From Saccopteryx bilineata (lineage: Eukaryota; Chordata; Mammalia; Chiroptera; Emballonuridae), in contig NC_089495.1 in assembly GCF_036850765.1 (NCBI RefSeq), positions 199,028,847 through 199,092,846 of the forward strand: a DNA stretch of 64,000 bases. Reading direction: 5' to 3'. Below, piece by piece: positions 1 through 11,310 of the stretch. The position numbers were made by a program, and so were the translations under genes. The first letter of the stretch is position 1; each line of letters opens with the position of its first letter. The notes beneath the pieces were generated by a model. That model made no database searches. It had not been told where the DNA came from and saw nothing but the letters and a program-made list of their open reading frames with translations.

Positions 1-1097
1 CCTGGGTCCTCACTGTCACACCCTCCCAGAGCTCCCTATCTTGGCTCCACGCTGGGGGAGCCCACACGTTCGGCTGCTCTCCGGATTTCTCTTCCAGGTT
101 TCCATTGCACATTCCCAAATGCTTCCTGGTGCGTGCCTTCAGCCTGTGTGCCTTCAGACACCCTGTCAGCGGCCCTGACTTCACTCCGGGCCAACAGGAG
201 CTGTCTTTCCTCCCCACTCGGGCTGCTCCGACTTCCTCCCTCCCTCCAGTCTGGCCATGATGCTGTCATTCTCTCGGATTTCATGAAGGTGTCCAAGCCT
301 GGGGGGCCTCCAGGTCTGTCTCTTCCCTTTCCACGAAATCACTTTAGGAATCCTTGTTTATTTTCCTCTTTTAGCTTTTTTTTTTTTTTTTCCTTAATGA
401 ATTGTAGGCACAGAAAGTTTTGATAATTTTCTACCTCTGCAGTGGCTTTTTCTTCGGCACCACCGTCCCACTGCTGCTGAAACCGTGCAGGGATGCTGGG
501 CGGATTCTTGCCTCCAGTTTCTCTGTCCACAGCTCCATCCCCCACTTGCTGACGCGCAGATCTCTCTGAAGTGCACTTCTGAGCATGTCACTCCCCTGAG
601 CAACAAGCTTGGACGTCTCCCCATTGTCTGCCAAGGAACTTCCAGATTTCTTATCACGGCTTTTCACATCCACTTACATCTGGTCTCAACTCAGTGCACA
701 TTTATTGAGTCCTACTTCATCCCGGGCCCTGCGCTAGGCGTTGTCACTGAACCCAGGATGCTTCCTGCCCAGCAGGGAGAGAGGAAGATGAGCCGGTCCC
801 GAACCCCCCAGCCAGCGGCTCTGCCTCTGCCCACTCAACGCCGCAGCGAAAGGTGTCAGATTGGAGTTCTGCCGTTCTCCGGAACTCCTTAGCACTTTTT
901 GGACTCTGTGTTCAAGACCTTCATTCCTTTATTCTCCAACTGACCCCCTCCTGTTTTCCTATTCCTTCCTAGACGAAGGCGACCATGAGTGTCCCCGTCA
1001 GCCATGAGTGTTCCTCAGCACCCACCTTTGCACATCCTTTTGTGATGGGCCAGGATTCTCTGGACATGACAGCTTTGTGTCTCCCTGCTGGTGCTCC
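1..1097. other. Unclassified non-coding DNA
   Basis: No gene, splice-flanked exon or recognisable repeat seen. Pyrimidine-rich, with a T tract near 377-392. Short open frames occur on both strands but have no recognisable protein features. Confidence 0.5.
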
Positions 1098-1253
1098 GGA
1101 ACCTCTATTCCCCAAACGGATGTGCAACAGAAAGCTGGAACCTCTATTCCCCAAACGGATGTGCAACAGAAAGCTGGAACCTCTATTCCCCAAACGGATG
1201 TGCAACAGAAAGCTGGAACCTCTATTCCCCAAACGGATGTGCAACAGAAAGCT
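1098..1253. repeat. Perfect 4 x 39 bp tandem repeat (minisatellite)
   Basis: Four back-to-back copies of a 39-bp unit beginning GGAACCTCTATTCCCC and ending CAACAGAAAGCT, with no differences between copies that I can see. Because 39 is a multiple of three, no frame is broken by the repeat, so several frames on both strands stay open with 13-residue periodic peptides. These are a by-product of the period and not evidence of coding. Perfect identity implies recent expansion or homogenisation. Confidence 0.95.
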
Positions 1254-1725
1254 ATTCTGCACAGCACTCTCCTCTGTGTGGTCTTAGAAGGGAAAGCCAG
1301 CGAGCTTTGCTAATGTTTGCTTCCACCAAATGTGACAGGCTTCTCTCCGGCATGCCTTTTCAGAGACCTTGACAATGGCATTTGATGTGTTATGAATTTT
1401 CAAGAAAATGCCGTTGTACGTAATAGTTTTAAAACATAGAAAAATATCGGATATTTTCCTCATGTTGATTTATTTTTCATAAGACCAGTCCACGTCTCCT
1501 GGAAATAGTGTCCCGGAAAACAGAGTTTAGGAAACTCTGTCTTGGAAAGTAGGACCACTGAGTAGTGGTAAGAATAGTGATACTCGGAAAAACTATTGTT
1601 TCTTTTGTTTGTTTGTTTGTTGTCTTTTGTTCTTCGAGCATTTGCTCTGTGGTGACCACTATATCAAGGCCTTTTACACTCAGGCTTTTCTTTAATTTTT
1701 CACAAAAGTCCAATGTGTGAGTGCT
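1254..1725. other. Unclassified, AT-rich in its second half
   Basis: No gene or confident repeat recognised. A short (GTTT)n-like run lies near 1605-1620. Confidence 0.4.
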
Positions 1726-1727
1726 GA

Positions 1728-1850
1728 CTTTAACCCATTTTGCAGATTTGGAAACAGATGCTCAGAGCTGTTAAGTAACATTCCCGAAATGATTATCTCA
1801 AGGAAACAGTTAAAATATAGCCTGACACTGAACTACCCCAGAGCCTGTGC
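1728..1850 (+). repeat. MIR relic
   Basis: Contains the degenerate MIR core: 'cccattttgcagatttggaa' followed by a CTCAGAGCTGTTAAGTAAC-like stretch. MIR is a mammal-wide tRNA-derived SINE, long inactive. Boundaries are approximate. Confidence 0.6.
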
Positions 1851-2059
1851 CGTTTGAGGGAGGGTGGCTGTTTTTAACATCTCTACGATCCCTTTATCTC
1901 CCCAAATTCAGATCGTCCTGTGACCCCTGAACACACTTCCGATCGATTTGGGTTCTGCAATCTGATTGGCCGTGGTGCTCCAATGGCAAACCATACCGAG
2001 GAGGCGGAGCACTGCCGGCTGCTTCTAGGCTCTGGAGACCTGAGTTTACGACTCCAAAT

Positions 2060-2165
2060 CTGCCTTCCATCAACCACGTGCTATTAGGCAAAGAATTTCA
2101 TCCCCCTGGGGCTCAGTCTCCTCAGATGTAAAATAGCAGAGGTGGGACTCATTGATATCTGAGGT
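2060..2165 (-). repeat. MIR relic, antisense
   Basis: Reads as the complement-side MIR signature: loss-of-CAAG 'ttaggcaaagaatttcatcc', then GGGCTCAGTCTCCTCAGATG and TAAAATAGCAGAGGTGGGAC. Old and divergent. Confidence 0.6.
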
Positions 2166-3120
2166 CCCTTAGCCTCTTTTGACCAGGCTCTTTTCCTTGC
2201 CAAGTTCCTGTGATGAACAGAATCAGATGAGCCCTTTGCCCATTGCATCTGCCACCAAGAGAGCTGGAACTGTCCCTCAGAGGAATTCAGGACACGGCCG
2301 AGTCACTGGGTGGACTTCGAGGTCACGGCAGTGACCCACAGTCCCTGCGGCACGGGGAGCGGAAGCATCGCTTTTTACCAAATATGTCCTTCCGGTATTT
2401 TTTTTTCTTTAATGTGTAACATCAAGTAAATTTCAAAATTTCATTTGGATGATATAAGTATAAATGAGAAAGAAAAAAAAAACAAAAAAACTGAACCCAG
2501 ATGGGATACATTTCCCTTGCAATATAGATGTGATTAAAAATTGAGGAGAAAAATATTTGTAGAAAATATGTTTCGGATTTCCAAACCAAGAGCTCTTGCA
2601 GAGTAGCATGAGACTTCCCGCGCCCCGACTCGCAGCTGCTCTGGCCATCCTTCAATGAACCATCAAACCCCGGTTTGATGAAAACCCGGCTGCATCCTGG
2701 GATGTGTTCTCCATTGCACAGCTAAAAGGGTTTCAAGTCTTCCAGCGTAACATGGTTTGACTGTAGTTCACCCCTTGGGAAGCTTCATACAAACAAGATG
2801 TCTATTTCCTGACCCCAGCACCATAAGTGGTGTAACGTAAAGAAATAAAGCAGCAATGTGAGTTGGGGGGGGGAGGGTTTCCTGATGCAAAGGACAGGAT
2901 TTCGGAGATGGAAAGGCTAGTCTGTAAAAACAGCTTCCAATCTCCTACCGAGAGAATGAGACATGAAGGGTTAGCCAAAGCAGCTGGAAGAGCTGGCGGA
3001 AGGACAACTACAGAGAAACCTGAAGATTCTCTTACTAATGAAAAGACTGAGAGCTGGGCTCAGAAGACTTGGATTGTAATATGAGTTCTGCACTCGTTTT
3101 GATAATAGCAGTGCCATAAC
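2166..3120. other. Unclassified non-coding DNA
   Basis: No gene or confident repeat. Includes an A-rich/T-rich segment at about 2400-2490 and a G tract near 2863-2875. A 73-residue open frame at 2863-3084 has no recognisable domain. Confidence 0.4.
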
Positions 3121-3215
3121 TTCAACAATGTGGCTAGCATTTATTGAGCGCTTACTACGTGCTGAATCCTAAGTGGATCATTTTATTTATCTTGTCAATG
3201 TGTATAGCAGGTTCT
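3121..3215 (+). repeat. MIR relic
   Basis: Shows the typical opening 'gctagcatttattgagcgct' then TACTACGTGCTGAATCCTAAG and an ATTTTATTTATC segment. Fragment only. Confidence 0.65.
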
Positions 3216-3800
3216 GTTGGTGCCTGGCCCTGTCGCCTTGGCTCACCTAAGAAGGCAGCAGCTGACAGTCTCTTTTGATGCCGAAGTGAACTGTCTCTCT
3301 CTGCCACCGGGTATCCTCTGGCCACAAAAGAACTTTGGGTCACTGCACTGAACAGCCAGAAAGTCCAAGGTGTGAGCCGCACTAAGAGTAAGTCCCAGCC
3401 AGGGATAGAAATCGGTGAGCGAATATCCCAACACTCTTAGCAGGACAAGTCCGTGATGTATTCTGCACGGGTTCTCAGAGAGTCCTCCATGGAATGACAT
3501 CTTCCAAGAACATTCAGCTATGCAATGGGGGAAAAAACATCCACAGAATATTCTGTGGGAAGAAGCTTAGAAGAGTTTGAAGCATTCTGACCTGGTTACC
3601 ACCCAAACTGGAGATCCAAAAGCTAAGAGCAACCCCTGCTCCAACTTCATTGATACTCCCTGTGGAGGAGACTACGGGCCAGAAAGATGCTTTGGGAAAC
3701 AGCCTCAGGACCTTTGCAAAAGGATTAGTAAGGTTGGGGCTCCCAGAATGCCACCTCAAGAACCACACTTATGGTTTTGTCAAAAGGAAACTAACCTAAT
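3216..3800. other. Unclassified non-coding DNA
   Basis: Nothing recognisable. Open frames on both strands are short and unrelated to any family I know. Confidence 0.35.
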
Positions 3801-3964
3801 ATTCTTATTGTTTTAAAAATAACATTCATTTTTATCTTCTAATTATAAAATAAAATATGCATCTTATAAAATATGGATATTAAGGGAATGTGTACATACA
3901 TATATATTCCCATAACCTTTCTACCCATAGGCAAGTACTGGCAGCGAATGCTTTTTGAATGAAT

Positions 3965-4095
3965 TTTCTTATTTATAAAGTTGGGGATAATAAAAGTGCA
4001 CACCTCGTTGATTGTTATGAAAAAAAGTAAATGATTTAATGCTTATATTTGGCTTAGAATAGTGCTTAACACAGAGTAAGAATTCAACGGAGATC
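3965..4095 (-). repeat. MIR relic, antisense
   Basis: Matches the antisense MIR 3' half: GGGGATAATAAAAGTGC, GTTGATTGTTATGAAAAAAA, then TTAGAATAGTGCTTAACACA and a GAATTCAAC tail. The preceding 3810-3935 segment is AT-rich and may be an old L1 fragment. Confidence 0.6.
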
Positions 4096-4119
4096 AGCTA
4101 TTGTTATGATCTTCAATAT

Positions 4120-4320
4120 TCTGAACACTTTTTTCTGTGCACTTTACAAGACATCTCATTATGCCTTTACACACACACAAAATTCATGTGAGGCATTTGC
4201 CGGTTTACCTGTGTTTAACAGAATCGAGTGAATGATCTCAGAGTGAATTGTTTTTATTTTTCATAGCTAAGAGATGGCAAAGCCAGGACTTCCTCATGTG
4301 CACCTTACTATAAGTTTTTA
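4120..4320 (+). repeat. Degenerate MIR-like relic
   Basis: Order of motifs resembles MIR (GTGCACTTTACAAGACATCT, then CATAGCTAAGAGATGGCAAA and GCCAGGACTTCC) but the middle is poorly conserved. Confidence 0.4.
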
Positions 4321-4689
4321 TTTTTCTGTAACCATATGTGTAACAACCTGAAAAGATTCTTGAACCTTTGTTACTTCCACATGTTTGGTATCCCTCTCCT
4401 TACTCATAATTTCTCTCTGGTTAATAATTAGTAGTGAAACCACTAAAACAAAAACAAAAATGACCACTATTTTTCTCATTCTTGACAGCAAAACACAGGA
4501 CAGAGGATCCCGTTCTGGGTCACTTCCTCCCGTGCCACCAAGAACTCGCTTTAACGATTATCCGCTCTCTCAGTTACCTTCTCACTTTATCTTCCATGGC
4601 ACCATCCCTGGGCCTCTAAATAAAGTCTTGACTTTCTCGTACTAAGAAGAAAATCTTCCTCTGACTTCTACAGCTTATATTTTAGTTGG

Positions 4690-5090
4690 AGTAGGCAACT
4701 TCATTTACCAAACAACCCCAAACTCTTAGTGGTTTTCTGCGATAATAGTTTACTTCTCACTTACCTCAGAGTTCTTGGGTCTCTGTGCTGTGCAGTCATC
4801 CAGGCTCGTTTCTTCCTCTGGTTCTGCTCTGCTCTGAGTTCCTGCCTTCCTCTCCGTTCCGTTGAAATATGGAGAGCTGCGCAATCCTCAGTAGACAGTT
4901 TCATGGTCCAGGATGGTCTAAGTGACGTACATCTCTTCTACTCAAGTTACATTAGCCAAGTAATAATTACTTTGTGCCACTTATGCAAGAAGAATGAGAT
5001 ATGTCAACAAGTAGGGTTCCGAGGGCTAGAGGGGAACCCAGTTACTATAAGCATCATCGGTCTCAGTCATGCCATGTCAAGCAACACCTC
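4690..5090 (-). repeat. Ancient LTR-like interspersed repeat, antisense
   Basis: Begins with the antisense LTR 3'-end signature (AACAACCCCAAACTCTTAGT, GGTTTTCTGCGATAATAGTT, 'tcttgggtctctgtgc') known from mammal-wide ERVL/MaLR-type solo LTRs. Heavily decayed, with no internal retroviral sequence. Subfamily not assigned. Confidence 0.45.
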
Positions 5091-5884
5091 ATCTCTTTAA
5101 ATGTTTTCCTTCCTATCACCCTTGGAAGAAAAATAAAAGTTACTGACCTCTGTATCAATGTGTTACATTTAACACACTTTCATTCCCTTGAACATTTTAC
5201 AGGACTGCGTTAGTCCCCCCGTCTTGATTTATTGCTCTCAAAATCACTAAGCACCAACTCCATTAATGTCAAAGTCTTGAACCAACCATAGAACCTGAAA
5301 CACAGTACACAGATGCTTGACTTCCATTTAGTGGGTGGATAAAATATGTAGCTTTGGTGATATTCAACTTCTTTGTACAAAAAGGCATTGGTCTCCTTTT
5401 ACATGTTGGATTTTGCTTTAGATTCTGGGGGCCACTGGCTGACCCCTCCACGAGCAGATGCTGAGACACAATTTGTCATATACTGTTTTATTAGGGACAA
5501 TCACTTGTAAAAAAAAAAAAAAAAGCAAAATGTAAGATTAGGTAGATAGAGAAGTCACCTTGGGATGAAGGTCCGACAAAGACTTGTCAGCTATGTGGGA
5601 AGCTCGGGAGTGTGTAATATGCATCAGAGTAGTTCCACATTGGACTTGATCACATCATTGTCTTGTTCAAAAAACAGCCGCGTTTCCCGGTTCCTTCATA
5701 CCCAGTCTCTTTATCAAAAGCCAGAGGCAAGTTAGGAGCCTGCTCCTTGTCAATATGGCAATGTTCTACCAAGCTCCCAGATAAGGACTCTCTAACACGA
5801 TCTGAGCAATAAGAGATGTTCCAGTCACTCGCATCTTTCATTCCCATGAGCAACATCTCTACACTGGGAACTATTCATGTTTCA

Positions 5885-5955
5885 CGATTTTCTTTGCACC
5901 CAGAGACTTAGTTGATGCCCAATAAATGATCTGTAAATATTTATTGACGAATAAA
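5885..5955 (+). repeat. L2 3'-end fragment
   Basis: Ends with the typical L2 terminus: 'gatgcccaataaatgatctg' followed by ATTTATTGACGAATAAAT. Short, so only moderately certain. Confidence 0.5.
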
Positions 5956-7585
5956 TAACTGAATAAATGAATAAGCAAATCAATAACATTCAATACACAC
6001 AGTTCCTCATCCCTATATTCAAAGTTCTCCACCACAATATTTTCGCTTCCCTTCTCCGCCTAACCCCCATGACATCACGATTGATCAGCGACAGTCCAGC
6101 CAAAGACAGTGGCTTGATTTGTACTCCGAAATCTGGATGTTCCAGGCATTTGTCAGTGCCATTCCCTCCCTTTCAAAGTCCTGGATTTACACTTTCACTT
6201 GTCAAATTCCCCACCCATTCTACCATGTCATATTTTTCACGATGTCTTTTTTTTTCTTCCTGATTTATCACCATATATTAATTCTCCATTCCTAGAAATA
6301 ATACAGCACAATCATATGAGCCCTTATCAAGTTCTTTCTGGAAACATGTTGGTCACCACACAGGTAATGAGGCTCCCCCGGCATGTCTAGCCTGAGAATT
6401 CCAGTGTGAACGCTCAGCCGAGGTCTGGGTTTCTGCTGGAGCACAAACCACACGGGGCTGTAGGAAAGAAGGCCGCCGGTGCCGCTGCTGCTCCTGCTGC
6501 TGATGAGAGAGGGAGAGCTCAAGCCCCCGTTCTCAACGATCCTCAAAGCCAGCTGTGCCTGTGCCTCGCGTGTAGGTTAGTTTTTAGCTATTGTTTTATT
6601 ACATGCTAGAATTCTGCGTTTAAAAGTATATTCCAACTTTTGCCTAGATGGTGTGAACTGGGTTTTTTCATGTGAACAAAAACAACCGTGTGTCTCCACT
6701 GGACCACCAAGGGGAAGATACCTTGACTCTAAGCCGTAACTAAGATGTTTGTATCCTTTCAGATTCAAACTGGGTAGAAGGGAAAGCTGTCGACGGGACG
6801 TTGGATGGGACTGGGTGAGATGCTGGATGGGACTGTCTCCAGCAAACCAGGACATATGGTCCCCCTGGCCGTGACACATAACCCCTTCCATGGTGACTTT
6901 GAAGAACACCTATTACAGTGCTTTGTAATAGATACATAATCGGACCCCTTTCTTGAAAACTGTCCCAGTCACTGAAGCCTGTGTCGTCACATGAAGCGGT
7001 CAGTAGCAGATACCCAATGGAAGGGGGACATGTGGCCTCAGAACCATTGCCTTTGCGCTTTCGGTCTGGAATACAGTCTTGCTTCCAGAGAGCAACAAAC
7101 GAGGTGGCCGGTCCAGGGGAAGGCGGAGCAACACCAGGCCTCTTGGCTGGAATTCCATGTACACGGGGGTGTTCCTTCCCTCCCACATTGCTTAGGGAAC
7201 CCACACGGAGGCACATCTGGCCAGATGCAATCTACAAAACAGGCTGTGAAACTTATTAGCTCCCTCAGGCCAATGGGAGCCCACCTAGTAAATGAGCAGG
7301 AAAAGGGCCCCACAGTGAATTCTGGAAGCTGAGATCCTTCTCATATGAGACCTGTCTTTCTGGAAAGAATGAAGTCCAAGCCAACATTTCATGCTGAGGT
7401 CTGACAGCATCTGGGCAGCTGTCTTTGGAGTCAGGGCCGTTAACATAAGGGATCAGTCAGGACCTGGAGCCACTGTCTGCCAGTTTGTCACACCAGAGAA
7501 GAGCCAGGAGAATAGAGAGGTCTTGAGTTGTCAAGAGTCAGGCATCCACAAGGAGCTAGCCTGTCCTCAATCACTGCCATGTCTC
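5956..7585. other. Unclassified non-coding DNA
   Basis: No gene or confident repeat seen. A (GCTGCTG)n-like stretch lies near 6480-6505. Open frames of up to 158 residues around 6740-7330 overlap on both strands, which argues against coding. Confidence 0.4.
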
Positions 7586-7589
7586 CAAG

Positions 7590-7770
7590 CGCTAAGTGCT
7601 TTTGATGCAAAAATCCATTAGATGTTCACAATCATCCTGAGGCTGGTGTGTCATTCCCATTCTGTGGATCAGGCACAGGAGGCAGGAGAAGATACAAAAC
7701 TGTGTCGAGGGCACAGAGCTGGATGGAGAGTGGGGAGCCGGGAAGAACACTCAAGCTGGCCCGCCTCTCG
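7590..7770 (+). repeat. MIR relic
   Basis: GCGCTAAGTGCTTTTGATGC, 'acaatcatcctgaggctggt', then a CATTCCCATTCTGTGGATCA / GGCACAGGAGGCAG stretch follow the MIR order. Divergent. Confidence 0.55.
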
Positions 7771-8730
7771 AACCTCTGTCTGTAGCCACGCCGGGAGTCA
7801 AGCATCCGTTTTCTGTCTCAGACACCTTCTCCAGCTTCCTGCCACAGCCTGGACTCCTCTGGATTGGGGGCAGACCTGAGGTTATGTTACAAGGTCTCTC
7901 ACTCCCCAAGCACCATCTATCTCCCAGAGCACCGAGAATGTGCATCTATATTTTCATGGGTGACCCTGATGGGTAAGCACTGCTGACCCTTCAGGCTAAA
8001 GGTGAGCATCTGTCTGCAGAAAGGGCCCTTTTCTCACTGCTCACTGCTCAGGTGTGAAGGCAAGAAGGGGGAGGGCGACAGAGGATTCACATGTAATTCA
8101 TAGAACAATTGAACACGCTCCAAACCTCCAATTCCAGTGACCCTCTGAGCATGGTTATGGCCCTGTCTGCTGATTCCCACCACGATGGACCCAAGCCTCC
8201 CCAAATTGGTGCAGGGTGTGTTTCTGGCAACTTTCACTGGATCCAGATGGAGAAAGGACGGATTGGACTCATCACCAGGGCTGCTGAGCACGACAGCAAG
8301 CCAGTGATTTCGGGGAAAGCGCTGAGATTCAGGAACGCTGACACGGGGCCAGCACCTCCACTGCTTTCCAGCACAGAACATCGGAGGACAAACAGATGAC
8401 TCAGACATGAAGCCCGAGATCTGAATCAACAACACCCACAAATAACCACCTGTCCATCTGGACGTCCCTCTCCCACTTAGCTGCTGCATTGTCAACATCC
8501 CACTTTTCGTAACGCTTATTGCCTCTCATTTACCCAAGCTGATGGAAAGTGGCTGCTCGGAGGACACTCCGCCGCTGGACGTTTTCTCCCTCAGCTTGTC
8601 CAGGTTTACAGAGTGAATCAGGCCACAGGTTTGCTATGAGGATGGCCTGTATCAAAACCTCACTGTGCCTCTTCCCCTCTGTGTAAACTTGAAAATGATA
8701 CTTCAGCGCTCCAAGCTCTATTTAACATTA
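7771..8730. other. Unclassified non-coding DNA
   Basis: No gene or confident repeat recognised. A 154-residue minus-strand frame at 8034-8498 has no domain or signal that I can identify. Confidence 0.4.
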
Positions 8731-8844
8731 ATTTGAAAGAATATATGCACCTCGATGTTCATTGCAGTGTTATTTACAATAACCAAGATCTGCAAACAGC
8801 CCAAGTGTCTGTCAGTGGATGAGGGGATAAAAAAACAAGCCCTG

Positions 8845-9280
8845 GGCCCTGGCCGGTTGGCTCAGCGGTAGAGCGTCGGCCTAGCGTGCGGAGGACCTGG
8901 GTTCGATTCCCGGCCAGGGCACACAGTAGAAGCGCCCATTTGCTTCTCCACCCCTCCGCCGCGCTTTCCTCTCTGTCTCTCTCTTCCCCTCCCACAGCCA
9001 AGGCTCCATTGGAGCAGAGATGGCCCGGGTGCTGGGGATGGCTCTGTGGCCTCTGCCTCAGGCGCTAGAGTGGCTCTGGTCGCAATATGTCGACGCCCAG
9101 GATGGGCAGAGCATCGCCCCCTGGTGGGCAGAGCGTCGCCCCTGGTGGGTGTGCCGGGTGGATTCCAGTCGGGCGCATGCGGGAGTCTGTCTGACTGTCT
9201 CTCCCCGTTTCCAGCTTCAGAAAAATGAAAAAATGAAAAAAAAAAAACAAAAACAAAACAAAAAAAAAAAAAAAAAAAAA
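8845..9280 (+). mobile_element. tRNA-derived SINE, family A, copy 1 (long form)
   Basis: The head carries RNA polymerase III box A (TGGCTCAGCGGTAGAGC) and box B (GGTTCGATTCC). A long body of about 300 bp follows, then CAGCTTCAGAAAAATGA and an A-rich tail. The 'GGGCAGAGC..CCTGGTGG' block is duplicated (long form). The flanking duplication (AAAACAAGCCCTGG at about 8831-8845 and 9281-9298) includes the first bases of the next SINE, so this copy inserted at the 5' edge of an existing SINE. Confidence 0.92.
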
Positions 9281-9291
9281 AAAAAAAACAA

Positions 9292-9690
9292 GCCCTGGCC
9301 CGTTGGCTCAGTGGTAGAGTGCCGGTCTGGCGTGCAGGAGTTCCGGGTTCAATTCCCAGCCAGGGCACACAGGAGAAGCGCCCATCTGCTTCTCCACCTC
9401 TCCCCCTCTCCTTCCTCTCTGTCTCTCTCTTCCCCTCCTGCAGCTGAGGCTCCATTGGAGCAAAGTTGGTCCGGGCACTGAGGATGGCTCTGTGGCCTCT
9501 GCCTCAGGTGCTAGAGTGGCCCTGGTCGCAACAGAGCGACGCCCCTGATGGGCAGAGCATCGTCCCCTGGTGGGCATGCCGGTGGATCCCGGTCAGGCGC
9601 ATGCGGGAGTCTGTCTGACTGCCTCCCCATTTCTAGCTTCGGAAAAATACAAAAAAACCCCAAAAAACAAACAAACAGAAAAAAAACAAC
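9292..9690 (+). mobile_element. tRNA-derived SINE, family A, copy 2 (short form)
   Basis: Same family as copy 1: box A TGGCTCAGTGGTAGAGT, box B GGTTCAATTCC, body and an A-rich tail with CAAACAAACAG. It has a single 'GGGCAGAGC' block. The L1 target around AAAAAACAA is duplicated on both sides of the two-SINE stack. This copy is older than copy 1. Confidence 0.9.
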
Positions 9691-10205
9691 TGTGATACAT
9701 ATACGCAATGGGATACTATGCAATTGTTAAAACAAGGAAATCTTACCCTTTGTGACAGCATGGATGGACCTGGAGAATATTATGCTAAGTGAAATATGTC
9801 CGACAGAGAAAGACAAGTGCCATATGACTTCGCTTATATGTAGAATCTAATAAACAAAATAAACTAACAAATGAAATAGGTTCGTAGATACAGGGAACAG
9901 ACTGACAGCTGTCAGAAGGGAGGGGGCTTGAGAGGCTGAGTGGAAAAGGTTAAGGGAATAAGCAAAAAAAAAAAACCCCAAAAACCCCTCAGACGGAGAC
10001 AGCTGTATGGTGACTATTAGAGGGAAAGAGGGCGGGAGAGGTAGAAGTTGGTAAAGGACAGATAAATGGTGATGGAAGGGGACTTGACTGGGGGTGACAA
10101 ACACACAAAATACAATATACAGATGATGCACTATAGAATTGTACACCTGAAAACTGTATAATTTTATTAACCAATGTCACTCCAATAAATCCATAAATAA
10201 ATAAA

Positions 10206-10580
10206 ATTATTTTAAAGATTGTATAAATTATCACATATATGCAAATATGATTATGAATTAATTACTGGGGCTGGTTAGTGATTAATTTTTTTATTATGAT
10301 CAATCATGCCTTAGGAATCACAATAAAACAATCCGGGCAATCAGCAGGATGCTAGGAATGCAGTTTTCCTCCAAACCTGGTCATGACCCCCACACCAGTC
10401 AGAAAAAGCTCTTTGCTGAAATCTTCATTTTAGAAAGGAATTATCTGAAAAAGGCAGTTCATGGGGGGGGGGGGAGTCAATAAAACTATAAAAAGTGATT
10501 AATATCACTCATAAATAAAGTAATGCAGAATAAAGGAAGTAATGATTTTAACCTATCAAAGTGACATTTAAACATTAATA
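10206..10580. other. Unclassified AT-rich DNA with a G tract
   Basis: No repeat assigned for most of it. A run of about 12 G lies near 10464-10476. Its right end may belong to the older L1 that follows. Confidence 0.4.
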
Positions 10581-10584
10581 ATAA

Positions 10585-11130
10585 TAACCAAGATGAAAGC
10601 AGATTTCAAGGATGAGACCGACTAATAAACCCTGATGCAGTATTTTTGGAGAGAACTTACCAAATTTGTCCAAATTCAAAATGCACTTACTCTTTTACTC
10701 AAGTATACCACTTCTAGGAACTTCTTATAGAGAGTTTTTATTCTATCTATCGGTCTATCTATCACACAAAAATATAACATAAGGCTCTTTATTTTAACCT
10801 TGCTTATGTTACTAAAGAAACTTGGAAACAGAAGTCTATGTGGACTAAGATATATACAGGCATGGGCAAAAGTAGGTTTACAGTTGTAATACAAATAAAT
10901 AATACAATAATTAATCAATAATAACACAAGAGTAAACTCTGTGTTGCGCATGCTCACAACTATAAACCTTTTTTTTTTTCCCCATCCCCCGTACATATGA
11001 CAAAGTCCTGAGTGACAGTTTAAAAAATTCATCAAGCATATATTCATTGAATGACAGGAATTTAATTGTCTAAGGTCTACAAAGCAATAAAAAGCAGGTT
11101 TCAGAATGATATGTAGAGTCAAACTTTAAT
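10585..11130 (+). mobile_element. Ancient L1 (L1M-type) 3' fragment, split by a mariner MITE
   Basis: CTCAAGTATACCACTTCTAG, GAACTTCTTATAGAG and 'agaaacttggaaacagaagt' match the L1 ORF2 C-terminal region. After the MITE, AAAAAGCAGGTTTCAGAATG / ATATGTAGAG matches the L1 segment downstream. It is decayed and non-coding. Confidence 0.65.
10855..10993. mobile_element. Short mariner/Tc1-type MITE
   Basis: About 139 bp with terminal inverted repeats: left CAGGCATGGGCAAAAGTAGG plus TTTACAGTTGT, right ACAACTATAAACCTTTTTTT continuing to CCCCATCCCCCGTA. It sits at a TA, as expected for mariner insertion. The interior is AT-rich and non-coding, so it would depend on a transposase encoded elsewhere. The right arm has a T-tract expansion. 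Confidence 0.8.
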
Positions 11131-11134
11131 TACA

Positions 11135-11275
11135 CATCAGATCCATCTGAAGGTTTGTTAGGATGCAGATTTCTGACTCAATTAGTTGGGCAAACCCTGA
11201 TATTCTGCATTCCTAATGAGTTCCTAGGAGGTGCTGACACATGAGACTGCACTTTGAAATCCACTGATGCAGCGT
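11135..11275 (+). repeat. hAT-Charlie-type MER relic
   Basis: 'cacatcagatccatctgaag', TTTGTTAGGATGCAGATTTC, GCATTCCTAATGAGTTCC and the terminal CACTTTGAAATCCACTG follow the order of the common mammal-wide hAT MER elements of the MER5/MER20 group. Exact subfamily not assigned. Confidence 0.6.
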
Positions 11276-11310
11276 ATGGTACCATTGTATGGCTAAAGAA
11301 AACAATACTG

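Larger units (their letters stand above)
8732..10205 (+). mobile_element. L1 LINE 3' fragment, interrupted by two SINEs
   Basis: The left part (8732-8844) matches the extreme 3' end of mammalian L1 ORF2: 'gttcattgcagtgttattta', CAATAACCAAGATCTG, CCCAAGTGTCTGTCAGTGG. It resumes at about 9690 with GTGATACATATACGCAATGG, 'agcatggatggacctggaga', ATTATGCTAAGTGAAATATG and a 3' UTR ending in GTCACTCCAATAAATCC and an A-rich tail. It is 5'-truncated and encodes no complete protein. The two halves join cleanly when the SINEs are mentally removed, so they are one insertion. Confidence 0.9.

Noticed and set aside
8845..8930. tRNA gene suggested by box A and box B motifs
   Set aside because: The same head recurs nine times, each followed by a long common body and A-rich tail, most with clear target-site duplications. 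It is a SINE, and the cloverleaf is not maintained as in a functional tRNA.
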